From assembly GCA_950022655.1 (NCBI GenBank), contig OX465579.1, positions 136,347,118 to 136,411,117 of the forward strand: a stretch of DNA of 64,000 bases, read 5' to 3'. This stretch comes from Alentia gelatinosa. Taxonomy: Eukaryota > Annelida > Polychaeta > Phyllodocida > Polynoidae. Below the pieces are notes generated by a model. The model was not told where the DNA came from. It did not search any database and saw nothing but the letters and a program-made list of their open reading frames with translations. The position numbers were made by a program, and so were the translations under genes. How positions within the stretch are numbered: position 1 is the first letter of the stretch; each line of letters starts with the position of its first letter. Of the stretch, positions 1 through 11,290 are shown piece by piece.

Positions 1-122
1 GGTTGATAGTGATGGACTGGTGCCCAGCGGGATAGCAGGGAGTCGAGATGAAAGAGGTTATGAGCGGCAAGAATGGGATGACAAAAAGGGGACAGAGGAT
101 GGGGATGGCATGGGAAGAAATG

Positions 123-124
<2 letters not shown>

Positions 125-190
<66 letters not shown>
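125..190. repeat. (TA)n microsatellite
   Basis: Uninterrupted TA dinucleotides, about 33 units. The open frame read through it (Tyr-Ile repeats) is an artefact of the repeat. Confidence 0.98.
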
Positions 191-199
<9 letters not shown>

Positions 200-265
200 T
201 GTTGTTGTGGTTATGTACGGTGATGCAGTGTGTATTAGTTACACATCGAAGTAAGATTAAAAAGC

Positions 266-285
266 AACTGCTCGGGTGAGCAGTT
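266..285. repeat. Perfect 8-bp hairpin
   Basis: AACTGCTC (266-273), a four-base loop, then GAGCAGTT (278-285). It lies inside the insert bounded by the 27-bp repeats. Confidence 0.85.
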
Positions 286-295
286 AAGAGCGGAA

Positions 296-389
296 TGTTG
301 TTTAAACCATATAAGCGTCACCAAGAAACTTCCGGTTACCGCATCAGGTAACCGGGTGACCTGGAAAGTATTTGTGACGCTAAACAACA
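296..389. repeat. Nested inverted-repeat (cruciform-like) element
   Basis: Three nested arm pairs: TGTTGTTTA (296-304) with TAAACAACA (381-389), AGCGTCAC (314-321) with GTGACGCT (374-381), and CCGGTTACC (332-340) with GGTAACCGG (347-355). The last encloses a 6-base loop. The fold resembles a small foldback MITE or a structured RNA. It lacks a TTCRA-type T-loop, so I do not call it a tRNA. Confidence 0.75.
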
Positions 390-519
390 AGTGATATACC
401 GTAGTGAATAAAACCGTGATAGGCATTGGTTGATAATTTGTATAAATATAATCAGAGTTATATAATAATAATATATATATATAAGGATGGGCTTGTTGTG
501 GTTATGTACAGTGATGCAG

Positions 520-715
520 GGGAAGTTGGCGAGGTGTCAGAAGGAAGCAGAGGAACAGGCGGGCGGGTGGAGTGATGGGCGAGGTGATGGGTGGTGGGCG
601 TGGAGGCGTGGGGGGCTTGGATCCAACGTTGTAGGGTGTGCGCGTGGGGTGTGGCGGGGGGACTAGATGCAGGGCCCTGACAGGGGTGACTGAAGGCGGA
701 CGCGGGGTATTGTGC
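520..715. other. G-rich strand-asymmetric tract
   Basis: Degenerate GGTGGGCG / GATGGGTGG words with very few C on this strand. No gene seen. It borders the island at 720-900, and the opposite border is C-rich. Confidence 0.7.
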
Positions 716-719
716 ACCC

Positions 720-900
720 CGCGTTATGAATGGGCGCGCTTTGACACAGGCCCGGCTGATGGATGGTCGGCGGGTGCCGGGTTTATGACAAAATATATTT
801 ATGTGTGCAGATGATCAGTCTTTTTATGTGATCACCCCCGGCGCCTGCCGTGTCATCCCCGCCACTGAGATGGAATTTTTCTCAATGCTGATTTACAGAG
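720..900. promoter_or_regulatory. Candidate Hox/Pbx enhancer island
   Basis: CpG-rich unique sequence. TGATGGATGG at 757-766 has the form of the bipartite Pbx-Hox site known from vertebrate Hoxb1 autoregulation. TTGACA, a Meis/Prep-like word, lies 11 bp upstream (741-746). TTTATG, typical of posterior Hox/Cdx factors, occurs at 782-787, 798-803 and 823-828. The motifs are visible in the sequence; enhancer activity is inference. Confidence 0.4.
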
Positions 901-904
901 GTGG

Positions 905-1065
905 AAGACCCTCCCCCTTTCGTCGCCGCACACTACACCCTTTACAACCCCCGCAGCCCCCGTCCCTTAACACCTTGCCCGGCCTCTTCCATCTCCCCCT
1001 GCCGACACCTTAGCCCCCTGCTCCAGCCTCGGTCACCTATCTCAGCGGGCGACCCTCAGACACTC
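905..1065. other. C-rich strand-asymmetric tract
   Basis: Degenerate CCCCCGCAG / CTTACACC-type words, the opposite strand bias to 520-715. Open frames here are low-complexity Pro/Leu/His and are not credible genes. Confidence 0.65.
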
Positions 1066-1204
1066 CCGCTCGTATGAAATATGGATCCGTCCCGCCGTGA
1101 GGAGAAATTTAATTTTTCACGAGGCTGTCATCCGCCGGGTGGCTATTGAAGTGAAACGTCGGGCCCGCTAGGGCGTGATCCGACGATCTGCATGAATCCA
1201 GTCT

Positions 1205-1290
1205 GGGGGGTGCACGTGTGTGTATGTGTGTGTTCATGTGTGTGAACCAGGGAGCGTGTGTGTCTCTGTGAGTGTGTGTGTTTGCATGGC
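1205..1290. repeat. Imperfect (TG)n low-complexity tract
   Basis: Interrupted TG/TGTGTG blocks. The reverse-strand frame reads His-Thr repeats and is a by-product. Confidence 0.9.
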
Positions 1291-2510
1291 AATACATTGC
1301 AGTGAGCTTCCTTACAGCTCTCCTTACGAGGCTACACGGAACTGTAATATCTGAAGAGAGTTTTATGCACCTGTTTTGGGGTATTTGGATTTCCAACAAC
1401 ATTGAGTAAATATATTTATACAAGTAGAAAACTGCTCTGCAGTTGAATCACCTAGCATGAACATTTTATGGTTCCTGGTGTCGCAGGTTTGTTGTGACGT
1501 GAGCGATGCAATCTTTTTCAGCACCCTGCATATAATACTAGTGATATTCAACACCTCATGACACTCGTCACACGACTGAAATCTTTACGATTGCGGCTAA
1601 ATGCTACAGGGAGAGGCTCTTCAGTGGGTTGCAGATGTCATGGCTGTGTAAGTTGTGAGCCTCAAATATTTTCGTCGATTCTTAGTTGACCGAAGGGTGT
1701 GAGTAGAAGGAGGAATCACTAAGATGTTGTGGATGATAGTCAGTTAAGGACAAGTAGGTTGACAAAGTGGTATGAGGTAAGGGTGGCTAGCTATATGATT
1801 ATGGGATGCGGGAAGGGAAGCCACTCGTGAAGCCACATGTGGTAGGGCATTGCTTATAATAAAAAAATTCTCATGAAAATTTCACAAAACCAACAAACAC
1901 CAGTATCAATTTATAATTGAAAGGTTGGAGTTTTTAATGATACTTAGAAATTTGTACATTGATTGTTGATTTTGACACAACGTTTCAGCACGCTTATTGG
2001 GCCTTCATAAAAAAATTGTTTGATGGTGGGTGGTAGTTAGAACTGTCGAATACCTGGTGAAACAAATGAATCAGGAAATAAAAGACAAAGGGATGTAGTG
2101 GCAATGGGTGGTAGCCAATTATAAAAACGTTAGACTCACAGGCGATAAGCTGAAACTGAATAGGACCAAAAGTGGTGAGGAGAAGGAGGAATACGATGGG
2201 CAGTGTTAGGTAATTGTATTGTGTGAGCTAAGGCAAATTTTGAAAGAATGCAATAACTAGTGAAGGTTTGCTGTTCCAAGATTAGAAAAGAAAATAGTGT
2301 TTTTTGCGATTGAAATCTCTAAGGTATTTAAATATCTGTTTTCTGGTTATTGAGAAATGTATGGTATTCCAATATGGCTGCCAGTGAAATGGAGGAATGA
2401 TTGAGAGAAATGGTGGTATCAACACTTGTGATACACTGATACACTTCGTAACCACCGACCCGGGCTGTATGTCATTGCAATGAAAGGTATGGTAAAGAAC
2501 GGGCCAGTTT
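1290..2510. other. AT-rich spacer without recognised features
   Basis: Ordinary-complexity AT-rich DNA. No credible coding frame, RNA gene or mobile-element end seen. A weak minisatellite-like GGGTGGTAG flavour appears at 2025-2115. Confidence 0.6.
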
Positions 2511-2514
2511 GGAG

Positions 2515-3085
2515 AATTCAAGTGGGTGGTGGTAGGTAATGGGCAGTGGAGGGGGTGATCTAGATAGCAATGGAGGGTGGCGGTGAGTGGCGCTGGGTCA
2601 TAGTGCTTGCGGTGGTCGTGTTGTGGCGTGGCTATCGCGAAGGGGTTGGGGGAAAGGGGATGCAACCTCGGCCGGCCAATTACCGACTTGATATTGCATT
2701 CATTTGTCACAAGGCCGCTGCGCAATTGGATTGGTCCGATAATGGCGGCGCCGACTGGACATTGTCGCTGACTGCTGGTGTCTGTGTCAGCATCGTAACC
2801 CCGTCCACCTAACCCCATCCGGCCACAAACACCCCTTAACTACCCCCAGAATGATCCCTTACAACCCCACCCCTTCTGTCCTTTCGCCGAATCGACCAGG
2901 GAACATTACCCAAGATCACTCCTGTAACTGCTCCAGAATCTATTACATCCCTCCGTCTCTCATACCAACCTAAATCCATTCCCACCAGCCTAAATCACCT
3001 CTGCATCACCCATTAACCATTCTGAAACACCCCCAGCTAACCCCAAACTAGCCCTCAAACCAGCCCATCTGCCATTACTAGAAAC
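2515..3085. other. CpG island between G-rich and C-rich tracts
   Basis: G-rich 2515-2665, unique CpG-rich core about 2670-2805, C-rich degenerate repeats 2810-3085. The core has two adjacent inverted CCAAT words (ATTGG ATTGG near 2726-2735) and a YY1-like AATGGCGGC. The open frames on both strands overlap these tracts and show no domain. Confidence 0.5.
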
Positions 3086-3114
3086 CTTCCGCGGTAACCG
3101 ACGTTCACCCGGAC

Positions 3115-3315
3115 ATCACAGGTCAGGTGGAGGTCACGCGGGGTCACGCGGTTACAGCAGACGACATTTGAGATCTGAGACGCTGGTTCCCCTGGGAATG
3201 CGCTGGTGACCGTGCGCCGTGAGCGCATGCCGTGACCAGCTCCCCGAAGGGCAGACGACTCTTGGCGTCTTGTGGAGTGGCGCGCGAAATGACGTCATTA
3301 CTGACCTGACCCGTA
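3115..3315. promoter_or_regulatory. Nuclear-receptor repeat plus CRE palindrome
   Basis: Half-sites AGGTCA at 3120-3125 and 3131-3136 and GGGTCA at 3141-3146 all face the same way. Spacings of 5 and 4 make a DR5 followed by a DR4. AATGACGTCATT at 3288-3299 contains an exact CRE octamer (3290-3297). Overlapping TGACCT/TGACCC lie at 3302-3312. DR5 is classically a RAR/RXR site, DR4 a TR/LXR-type site, and the CRE is bound by CREB/ATF. Binding here is inferred. Confidence 0.45.
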
Positions 3316-3719
3316 TTCGTTGTCAATTGTGGTCTTAGCTCTGTGAAAATCTTGACAACCAATATGGTCTTGCATTCCGAAAATAGTAGTCATGTCGTGT
3401 GCAAGTCTCATTCTTCTATTCCATCATTTTGCCTGTATCTCAGGGAGACTTGCAATTTTCAGACCAGGGCACCCACAACTAAATTTCTCGGGTAATGAAT
3501 ACAGTACAGTGAATATCTATATATCAGCGTATACTGTATAGAAATATATGCTATATTTCAATTATCATGATACTAACAAAAGTGGCAGTGTATACATGTC
3601 TTTGCTCAGGACCTCGTCATTGGATGAATATGTTCTCACCCGGGGCCATATGTCAGTTTTTTGTTTGTTGTGAGTAGGATATGGAAAGGTCGATTATGTG
3701 TCGGCTCATTTCACCATTC

Positions 3720-3749
3720 GGGGGGCGGGGGGGGGGGGGGGGGGGGGGG
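3720..3749. repeat. Poly-G run
   Basis: G6, one C, then G23. A strong G-quadruplex candidate whose length may be affected by sequencing error. Confidence 0.95.
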
Positions 3750-4990
3750 AGGTCTTAATCTCGTAAAAACATGAAAGGTTGCAAATGATTATGTAATTTA
3801 ATCATTGATCTGAGACGAATTAGAAATTAAGAGCAAGCACGATAGAGAATAAACACGAATCGTCTTAATACTGTCTTGAACATATATACAACTGATGGAT
3901 TATCATCAAGGCTGTATACCCGCATATAAACTACAATTCTCTATTGGAACGTGGCACCTACTTTGACATGTAGCATTATTGCGGCACTTAACTCCTCCTT
4001 TATTTCCACGTTTCATTTAATCCAGAAAGTTCTAACCCTGTCTCATTTTGCTATATCGTGCAATGCTACATTCTATCTGCCGATTTCTGTATTTATTTTT
4101 ACCTGGTGCAGTGAAACCAACTCGTTTTATATATAGTGAGCGTACAGGTCTCACTCACATTTGTAGGAGTATGAGTAACTCCCCAGCGGCTCCAACGTAT
4201 GCGCGTTCTAGCAGGGGTTTTATAGCTTGCAGCTGGTACTCGTAAACGGAAATGTTCTCATAATATGTAGCTACATATCCCAGTTAGCCACCACAACATG
4301 ATAAAAATCTAAAAGTTTAGGTCGGAGGGAGACATAGTCCGCATAATCTGGTCGGAATTATGCATGATCTATAGTATTTGCCTCTCAACATAATCTCATA
4401 AAAAATTTCCACTGCCATGTAAAAACTTGCCTAAACTGCCATGTCGTGTTTGAAGGTTTCCATGAGACCCTCCTTAGCCATTCAGAAATTTCAATAAATC
4501 TTTTTCTATTAGGTTTTGAAAAGAATCACAAACAGGTGAATGCAAACGTTTATAATAAAAAGTGACTATAAAAGGGAAAAACTGAGAAGAAATTGATTAG
4601 GAAGGACATGAGTAAGGGAAGGGGTAGGGAGGAGGTAGATTGAGGCAAGACAAAGGGAAAAATCATGGAAAGGTTATGGATAAAAGTATAAAAGAATTCA
4701 TTTTTGTAAAAGCTTAAACCGAAGATGAAGAAGGCGGAAATGGAAGAAGAACAGGAACAAGATCAATATCCTGTCAAGATCATAGAGTTAAGGACAGAAG
4801 GGAAATGAGGACACTATGCAAAATTGAAGAAAATAAATAAAATAAAATGTTGAGACTTAAAGGCACGACACACAGAACAAAGAAGAACCAGAGTTATAGA
4901 TCCTGGTTATATGGTGGACCGATGTCATGTGCGAAGTGTGGGGCGACGGAGATGGCTTGTGACCCAGTGAGCCTGTTCTAAGCAACAACT
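3750..4990. other. AT-rich spacer, purine-rich at its end
   Basis: No gene recognised. From about 4560 to 4900 the top strand is A/G-rich with GGAAGG/AAAAG words, giving strong purine skew but no clear repeat unit. Confidence 0.6.
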
Positions 4991-4999
4991 CACAAACCT

Positions 5000-5240
5000 G
5001 TTACCAATATTGCCACCGTTACTCAGTGTGTCGACCCCGGGTGCCCTGGCCGTCCCGCCCCGGGCCCGTGACCCCGGAGTCGGGACCCCGGAGGACCCCG
5101 GCCGTCAGCCCTCCGCCCCTCTCCCAGCGCTCTCCTCCTTTGTTTACGACCCATCTCCAGGAGGTCGGGGAGACCACAGACGTAATAGACACTGGAGGCT
5201 CTCTCTGCCAGACCCCCTCCTCTGACTCTACCCTATTTCT
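5000..5240. other. GC-rich island with GACCCCGG repeats
   Basis: GACCCCGG or a close variant recurs at about 5033, 5069, 5085 and 5094, followed by a pyrimidine-rich stretch. Overlapping short frames are Pro/Arg-rich and have no recognisable domain. Confidence 0.55.
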
Positions 5241-6115
5241 CCAGGGGAATGATTATTGGGGGCCTGTGTACTTAAAATCCATGGAGGGTAGGGTATGGAG
5301 AGGGAAGGCAAGTGTTTTACATGGTCCAATTTTCAATTCATAAAAGGCACTATTGTTCACAGTAAAGAATGTTAGGGAAAGGCCCCATGTTACATACCAG
5401 GGGTTACAATAAGATATATGTCAGAAAGAGTAAGAAAGAGGCTTAAAAGGAGACATTATTTATGATGGTCATTGTTAGTGTAACATAATTTGGAGAATCA
5501 TTAGATAATAAAGGCAATATGCGTTAGAGATCTAGCTATTTGTATGAATATTTGATCATATGAATTTTTAAATTGCAAGCTCCAGTTCTGTGTCCAAAGG
5601 GTCGACTGTTCATAAACCGATATGGGCTATGGACACTAATAGGTACTCAAACGTGTGCTTTTCGTCTCACACTGGCCAAGTAGTATATCAAAATGACACT
5701 TGTCCTCAGGCAATCATGACAAATAGATTGCAACTTCAAAGCGTAGTATCAGCCTGGTAGTACAAACCCCTGCATAGAAATAACTCATGACTCATAAACT
5801 GATATACCGTTTTTGTAACGTATATTTTTATTGCATATTAAACGTATACGTTAAAGGTTAGTTATTTCACACCATTCAGTACGAACCCTACACTGTCATC
5901 CCGCCTAGGCTGCGACAATTTAGTAGATACTAGTGCGTAGGTGGAGTGGTATATGGGGTCGGCGTGGATGTCGCCCCAATTGCTGTTGGGGCGTATTTTA
6001 TTGTCGGACTCATAATATGAATCATGCTACGTACCGAGGCTAGAGTCTGCCCAGCTTTACATACCACCCACATCACATACATCACCCCAGATAAAAATAA
6101 AAAGATTTAAAAAAG
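5240..6115. other. AT-rich spacer with one hairpin
   Basis: No gene seen. A perfect 8-bp hairpin lies at 5972-5993 (CGCCCCAA, 6-base loop, TTGGGGCG). Confidence 0.6.
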
Positions 6116-6440
6116 GCATGACAAAGCGCCACCGAGTCATAACGCCGGCGACCGCCCGCCGCCGCCGACATATAACGGGCGTTTTGTTGTCGCTGACAGT
6201 CGGGGTGGTGACAGGGGGGAAGGCGTCCATCACCCCGACGCTCATGATGTTTCAATAATGCACAGGGCCGGTCGTGCCCCCTTCCCTGTTCCACGCGACC
6301 CGACGACGGTGTGGAGTTGACAGTGCCGCAGTGGGACTGGGTGACTATGGCTATAAGCGTGACTGTGACTAAGTAGGTGATTGTGATTGTGTGATGTGTG
6401 GCTCTGTGAATGTGGCTACTACAATTTGACACCTGGAAAT
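6115..6440. other. CpG-rich island
   Basis: Unique GC-rich core at 6125-6310 rich in GCCGCCG and CGAC words, then a GTGACTGTGACT-like stretch. Minus-strand frames cover it but show no domain or splice context. Confidence 0.45.
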
Positions 6441-7330
6441 GTTAGCGTAACTGTGAGGTATTTTAGAAAGAATCATACACTATTGTGCTACTCCGGCACG
6501 TTACATACAAGAAGGATATAAAGAGGAATATATAAAGTACCGTTAGTTCTATCATTCTGATGGCTATAACGTATTGAAGAGAGTTAAAGTATTTAATACA
6601 ATCGCAGTCGTTGTATACCCGTTGAACTAATGATTAATACGACTATAATTGGGTCTTATATAAACCATATTTTTGCTTTAAAGTAAAAATCTGAGGTAAA
6701 ATTTGTATGGCATCACCTGTCATAGTAAGTTCAAGATACTGTTAGGAATAACTTTGAATTTTTACTTGTTGACACTATTTACAACTTATTGAAAAAAGGG
6801 GAAAACAGGGACAGACATAAGTTACTATTTTGATCTCTCACAATTAAATGACCTAATTTTGATGACCCTCTATCTGATTACACATGATCGTCTCTTTCCT
6901 GGGGTCTAGATTGAGATCTGAAAAATGAGAGCACGTGCTTCTTGAACTTGATTCTCTCGATTTCCTCATCGATCTTAGCCGTCCCCAGCTGACAACTCAT
7001 TATTCCGAGTTGCTCCTTATCTGCTCCAGATATACCTCCTTGAGGCGAGGAAGGATAATCAAGTGCGCACTTAGTAACCAACAACACCGCAAAAGAAAGG
7101 TGAATGAGGAAAAAACGCATAAACAACCATTACAATAACAGTACTGGGTCTCGTTCTCTGCTGTGTATGAGCTACTCACTCTGTGTGGTGCTGCTGTTGC
7201 CTATAGCTTCCCGAGCAGCTCAGAGCCCACCATGCTCTGACGGCCACTATAGCGCTCCTATGATACAAGCTGAAATATAGTGTGACTTGACTGCTGCCTC
7301 CTTCATCACGGCCACGGATTTTTAATTTCC
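6440..7330. other. AT-rich spacer without recognised features
   Basis: Scanned on both strands for RNA genes, repeats and domains. Nothing supportable found. Confidence 0.55.
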
Positions 7331-8800
7331 TATCTGAACGCGAGCCTATTACCAGCTAATTTCATGTCGGTGCCGCCGAGCCTCCGTGCGACCGGTGAGT
7401 AACGAGCACTAAACGACAGAGGCCGGCCAGAGCCGCTTTGTCTTCGGCTGTTGTTTCCATGCCGCCCCTCCGCCACCACCTCCTCCTGCTGCTCTTCTAG
7501 GCCCCTCCTATTCACCACGGTCACAGCCTCTCCTCACACAAACCCACACACTATGTACTCGTTCAGTTGATTCTTTTGAAGTTTGGAAGGGGGTTCAATG
7601 GAGCTGCTCTTTCTGTTGAATAAGTCGACACAGAATTGTATGTGTATCATGGCTAAACAACTAGTGGTATTTTTTTAAAAGAACCCTTTTTAAAAATATT
7701 AAAAGCTAGTGTACATGTGTAGCGGTGGTAATACTTTTATCATATTTTAGCTCTTTTTAATTCTTTATTCAACCCTTTATCAATACATGGTTATGAATCT
7801 GATATTCTTTCTCTCGTTCGTCTAAGAACGGTCAATAGTAGCCGCTCATTTACTTTTATTTGAAGTAGACGTTCGTATCAAAAGCCCTCAGGCACCAGCG
7901 ATACCAGAGGTGCTTTCTCCAACTCTAGTGCTCCCGTTTGTCTAGTTTCCCTCCTTTCCTATAACCACCCACCACAGTGCTTTTCTTGTATCTGTGTGTA
8001 TAGAGTAGGGGCTTGGCCCCGTCCCATCCCTCTTCTTCCAGTCCCTCGCCGCCCAGCGACCGCCCCCGGGAGGCCCTCCTGTGGGCGCTCCCCGCGAGCC
8101 CGGTCAGTTCCAGGCAGACAAATACACGCGCTAAAAGATAATGTGGGGCACACTCCCGGCGGGGTTGTTCACAAGATTGATCATCCTATCTCCACCGGCG
8201 CAATTTGTTCTCCAAAATGATGCCGCCGCATCTCCCAACGATTTTTGCCGAGGGGAAACAAAAGCAATTTGCATAAGCGTGCATATAAATGATACATGTT
8301 GGACGGGTTAAGGGTGTGACTGGCCGGGGGAGGGGGTGCGGGACAGCCGTGTGTTCTATAGACGACCGACTGCCCCGTGCGCTCTGTCGGTAATAGATTG
8401 TATGTCATATTAATGCTCACTTATACGCTCGTCATTAATACGAAGCGAGTTGCTCACCCGCCTTTAATAGATGCCGGGGAACGACTCAGCGAGGAGGCAG
8501 TTACCACTCAGGGAGCCCTGGCATCTCTAAGCAAAGGGAGCATAGAAAGAGAAGGTATTTGCTTCGGAGGGTAGCCAAAGGATGAACAACTCCTGAGTGA
8601 ACAATTCGAGAAGAGATATGAGCAGCAAATCAGGAAGGAGCAGGTCGGCAGAGAGTGGGTCGGAATTTTATGGATCAGGAATTCAACAACGGGCTCAGAA
8701 AGCAGCAATTAACTGTACTGGTGCGACTTGGATGTGAGATGGCAAACCATAAGCATTTGTTGGATATGGTATGAAGCCCAATAGATGAACTCAAAGTGGT
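7330..8800. other. Mixed island and spacer sequence
   Basis: Moderately GC-rich patches at 7350-7520, 8030-8180 and 8290-8400 alternate with AT-rich DNA. No credible gene, RNA or element end. Confidence 0.5.
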
Positions 8801-8804
8801 TAAC

Positions 8805-9430
8805 AATGGGCAGTAGGCGAAGGCTAATGAATGAGTGGCAGACAAGACATGTGCTGTGCTGGCATTGGCATTGGGTGGCAAGCTAAAGATGGTTTGTTTT
8901 GGGTAGTGAGTAGCAGGCAAGATTTGAGTTGAACTGGGTAGTGAGTGGCAGGCTATAGATGACTTGTGCGGGGCAGTGAGTGGGAGGCCATAGATGGGTT
9001 ATTAATTTGGTAGTAAGTTGCAGGCTATAGATGGGTTGTGATTGGAAGTGAGTGGCAGGTTATGGGTTGTAATTTGCAGTGAGTGGACAGCCATAGATTG
9101 GCTGTGCTGGGCAGTGAGTAGTAAGCTATAGATGGATTGTGTTGGGCAATGAGCAGCAGGCAGTCTATGGGTTGTGCTGGGCAGTGAATAGTAGATTATA
9201 GATGGGTTGGATTGGACAGGCGGTTGCCGGCCATAGAGAGTTTGTGCTAGGCAGTGAGTGGCAGGCTATAGATGAGTTGTGCTGGGTAGTAAGTGGCAAA
9301 CTCTAGGCCGATTGAGTTGGGCAATGAGCAGCAGGCAGTAGATGTGTTGTGCTGGGCAGTGAGCGAGCAGTGAGCGAGCAGTGAGCGGGCAGTCAGTGGG
9401 CAGAGCGCGGGCAGTCAGCGGGCATCAGGG
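8805..9430. repeat. Degenerate minisatellite, ~36-bp unit
   Basis: More than ten diverged copies of a unit like GGGCAGTGAGTGGCAGGC followed by TATAGATGGGTTGTG. At 9355-9420 it collapses to short GAGCAGTGAGC and GGGCAGTC units. The top strand is G-rich. The array ends against the island at 9440. Confidence 0.9.
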
Positions 9431-9439
9431 GTAGATAGG

Positions 9440-9560
9440 CTGTGTCGAGCGGGGGATGGCGGAGCAGCGTTATGCGCGTCATAAATGGCTGTCAGTGATG
9501 ATATTTCACAGCGAGTTTGGCTCGTTTGGCAGCGGGCGGCGGCCTCCCCACGGACTCATC
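9440..9560. promoter_or_regulatory. Candidate Meis/Hox composite island
   Basis: CATAAA (9480-9485) and CTGTCA (9489-9494) are three bases apart. On the other strand this reads TGACAG-CCA-TTTATG, a Meis site beside a posterior-Hox/Cdx-type site. The island has GC-rich flanks. The motifs are seen; function is inferred. Confidence 0.3.
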
Positions 9561-9589
9561 CCGCGGGCCGCCCGCCTGAGTGCCGGTCT

Positions 9590-10035
9590 CCGCGCCGTGG
9601 CCCTCAGTTTCCATCCCGGCCCATTTGCCTTGTCACTTGCCCTTTTCATCTTTATATCCGTCTGTATTACAGACATGATTGGACCCGTCCTCCCCCTGTT
9701 TTCATCCCTTATTCCCCCTCCACCCCCACAGCTCCGCTCTCTACCTCCATAACCTCCGCCACCCCTCAGCCACCCTCCGCTGTGTGCCCGCGTGGTCTCT
9801 GGCCAGTCTCACTAAGCGGACACACCGCACAGATATTTCAATATTTCCCGGGCGCCGTCCGCGCGGCCACCGAGGCTAACCTCTACCCGCCACCAGTCGC
9901 CTCAGGGCCATTTGTCTTGTGCAATCAGATAAAGTCGGCTTCTCCCCACCCTGACTCCTGCGCCACCCCCTCCACCAATCCTCCTACCCTCACACCCCTA
10001 CAGACTAGCCAGCCAACCAGCCAGCCGACCCGCTA
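9590..10035. other. C-rich strand-asymmetric tract
   Basis: Pyrimidine-dominated, with CCCTCCACCCCCAC-type words and a terminal CCAGCCAACCAGCC short tandem stretch (about 10009-10030). The 183-codon frame is low-complexity Pro/Ser/Thr and is not accepted as a gene. Confidence 0.65.
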
Positions 10036-10039
10036 ACCA

Positions 10040-10430
10040 TCCGGCCAGAGCCCCGGTGGTAATTGATTGTTTTCAGTGCTCCCCACCCGCCAAATACTGA
10101 ACATATTCATGGAGTCCATAATGCAGGCGGGGATACCGCTCTAATCTACCGAGTCAATTGTGGGTCAGCGGGGGGTGGGCGCCCCGGCTTTGTCAACCCT
10201 TATCGCTGCCGATGCAGATTAAATATGCGTGCGAGTCCGGGCCGACGGGGATGGCTCGGGGTGTCGCCGGCAATAAATAACAAATTACGCTACAAGAAAT
10301 TAAGCACCGCAAGCCGCCCGGGCCCCGAGATGAAGTGTGCACTGAAGAAATTAAGCAGGCGCTAGGGCGAGAGACGAATAATAACATTAGGCCATTCCGG
10401 CCGCCCGCCCGGTCCATACATTTTCATCAC
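10040..10430. promoter_or_regulatory. Unique island rich in homeodomain-type words
   Basis: Contains GTAATTGATTG (from 10060), CAGATTAAATATGC (10214-10227) and CAATAAATAACAAATTACG (10271-10289) within GC-rich DNA. It resembles conserved non-coding elements of animal developmental loci. Conservation cannot be tested here. Confidence 0.3.
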
Positions 10431-10554
10431 GGACAGAGGCAGTTGACAAGTTCTTATAGGCAGGCTCATTGCTGTGTAGCCTAATAAGACCTGGTTGAAT
10501 TAAAATCCCATATTTCACGTGGCACGTCCAGTCGAACGTCCCATCTGCGTAGTG

Positions 10555-10645
10555 TTCGGGCCGGGGAGATGGGTAGGTGGGTAGATGGGAGGGGGTAAGT
10601 GGGAAGGGTAGGGGTATAAGTGGGTAGGGGTGGTCACCGCTCGCC
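10555..10645. repeat. G-rich GGGTA/GGTGG degenerate repeat
   Basis: GGGTAGGTGGGTAGATGGG and related words. A short purine-rich minisatellite. Confidence 0.8.
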
Positions 10646-11290
10646 TAGTCACCAAACAGAGCGAAGCCACTGGGGAAGCCATTGATATTATATATAAGTG
10701 TGCAAGTCAACTTGATTACAGCTAATATTCAGCTGATAAAATCCTACCATGCGATAAAGTTTCTCGATAGCCACTCAGTCTTAACTTAATATTCGATACA
10801 AAGATGATTATACAAAGGACTTTCACTTATTTTTTCCAAATGTTATTGAAAGGTTGAATCGACGCGTTCCGCATAGATCAGGATACAGGGTGGGATAAGA
10901 CTTGATAACTATTTCGGGAACTTAACACAGAACAACCTTTTAACAGTTGATTAAACAGGGCAACTATCTAAGACTTGTTACAGATAAGAAAATTAATCAG
11001 CTTATTTGTTGGGCCAGTTGATTATCAACAGGCGGAGTTGGTCGTTAATATTCGTAATTCCATAAGTATTCAAGCAATCGTCCTTAAGTGTGCATATATA
11101 AGCGTGTTAGCATTTATACCTGAAGTAAGTCACTGTCATTTATAGGGGATTTTGTTATATTCAAAAAGGGCCGCTTGAAGTCTCATGACTGGACACGAAC
11201 AAGGAGTTATACGAAGCAGAATACATCACCATGGTATTTAGGTATGGTATTAAAATGAGGCCTGGAATGTCCAGGATTACATTGTCACAC
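10645..11290. other. AT-rich spacer without recognised features
   Basis: No gene, RNA or repeat seen. Several TTGATTA/CAGTTGATTA words occur without a regular period. Confidence 0.6.

Larger units (their letters stand above)
202..519. repeat. 27-bp direct repeat bracketing a hairpin-rich insert
   Basis: The 27 bases at 202-228 recur at 493-519 with one mismatch (shared start TTGTTGTGGTTATGTAC). Both copies follow a TA-rich tract, and 264 bp lie between them. This is either a tandem duplication of the junction with the TA tract or an insertion with an unusually long target duplication. The insert holds two strong hairpins, listed separately. Confidence 0.8.

Noticed and set aside
296..389. 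tRNA interpretation of the nested inverted repeat
   Set aside because: Arm geometry is wrong and there is no TTCRA T-loop or A box.
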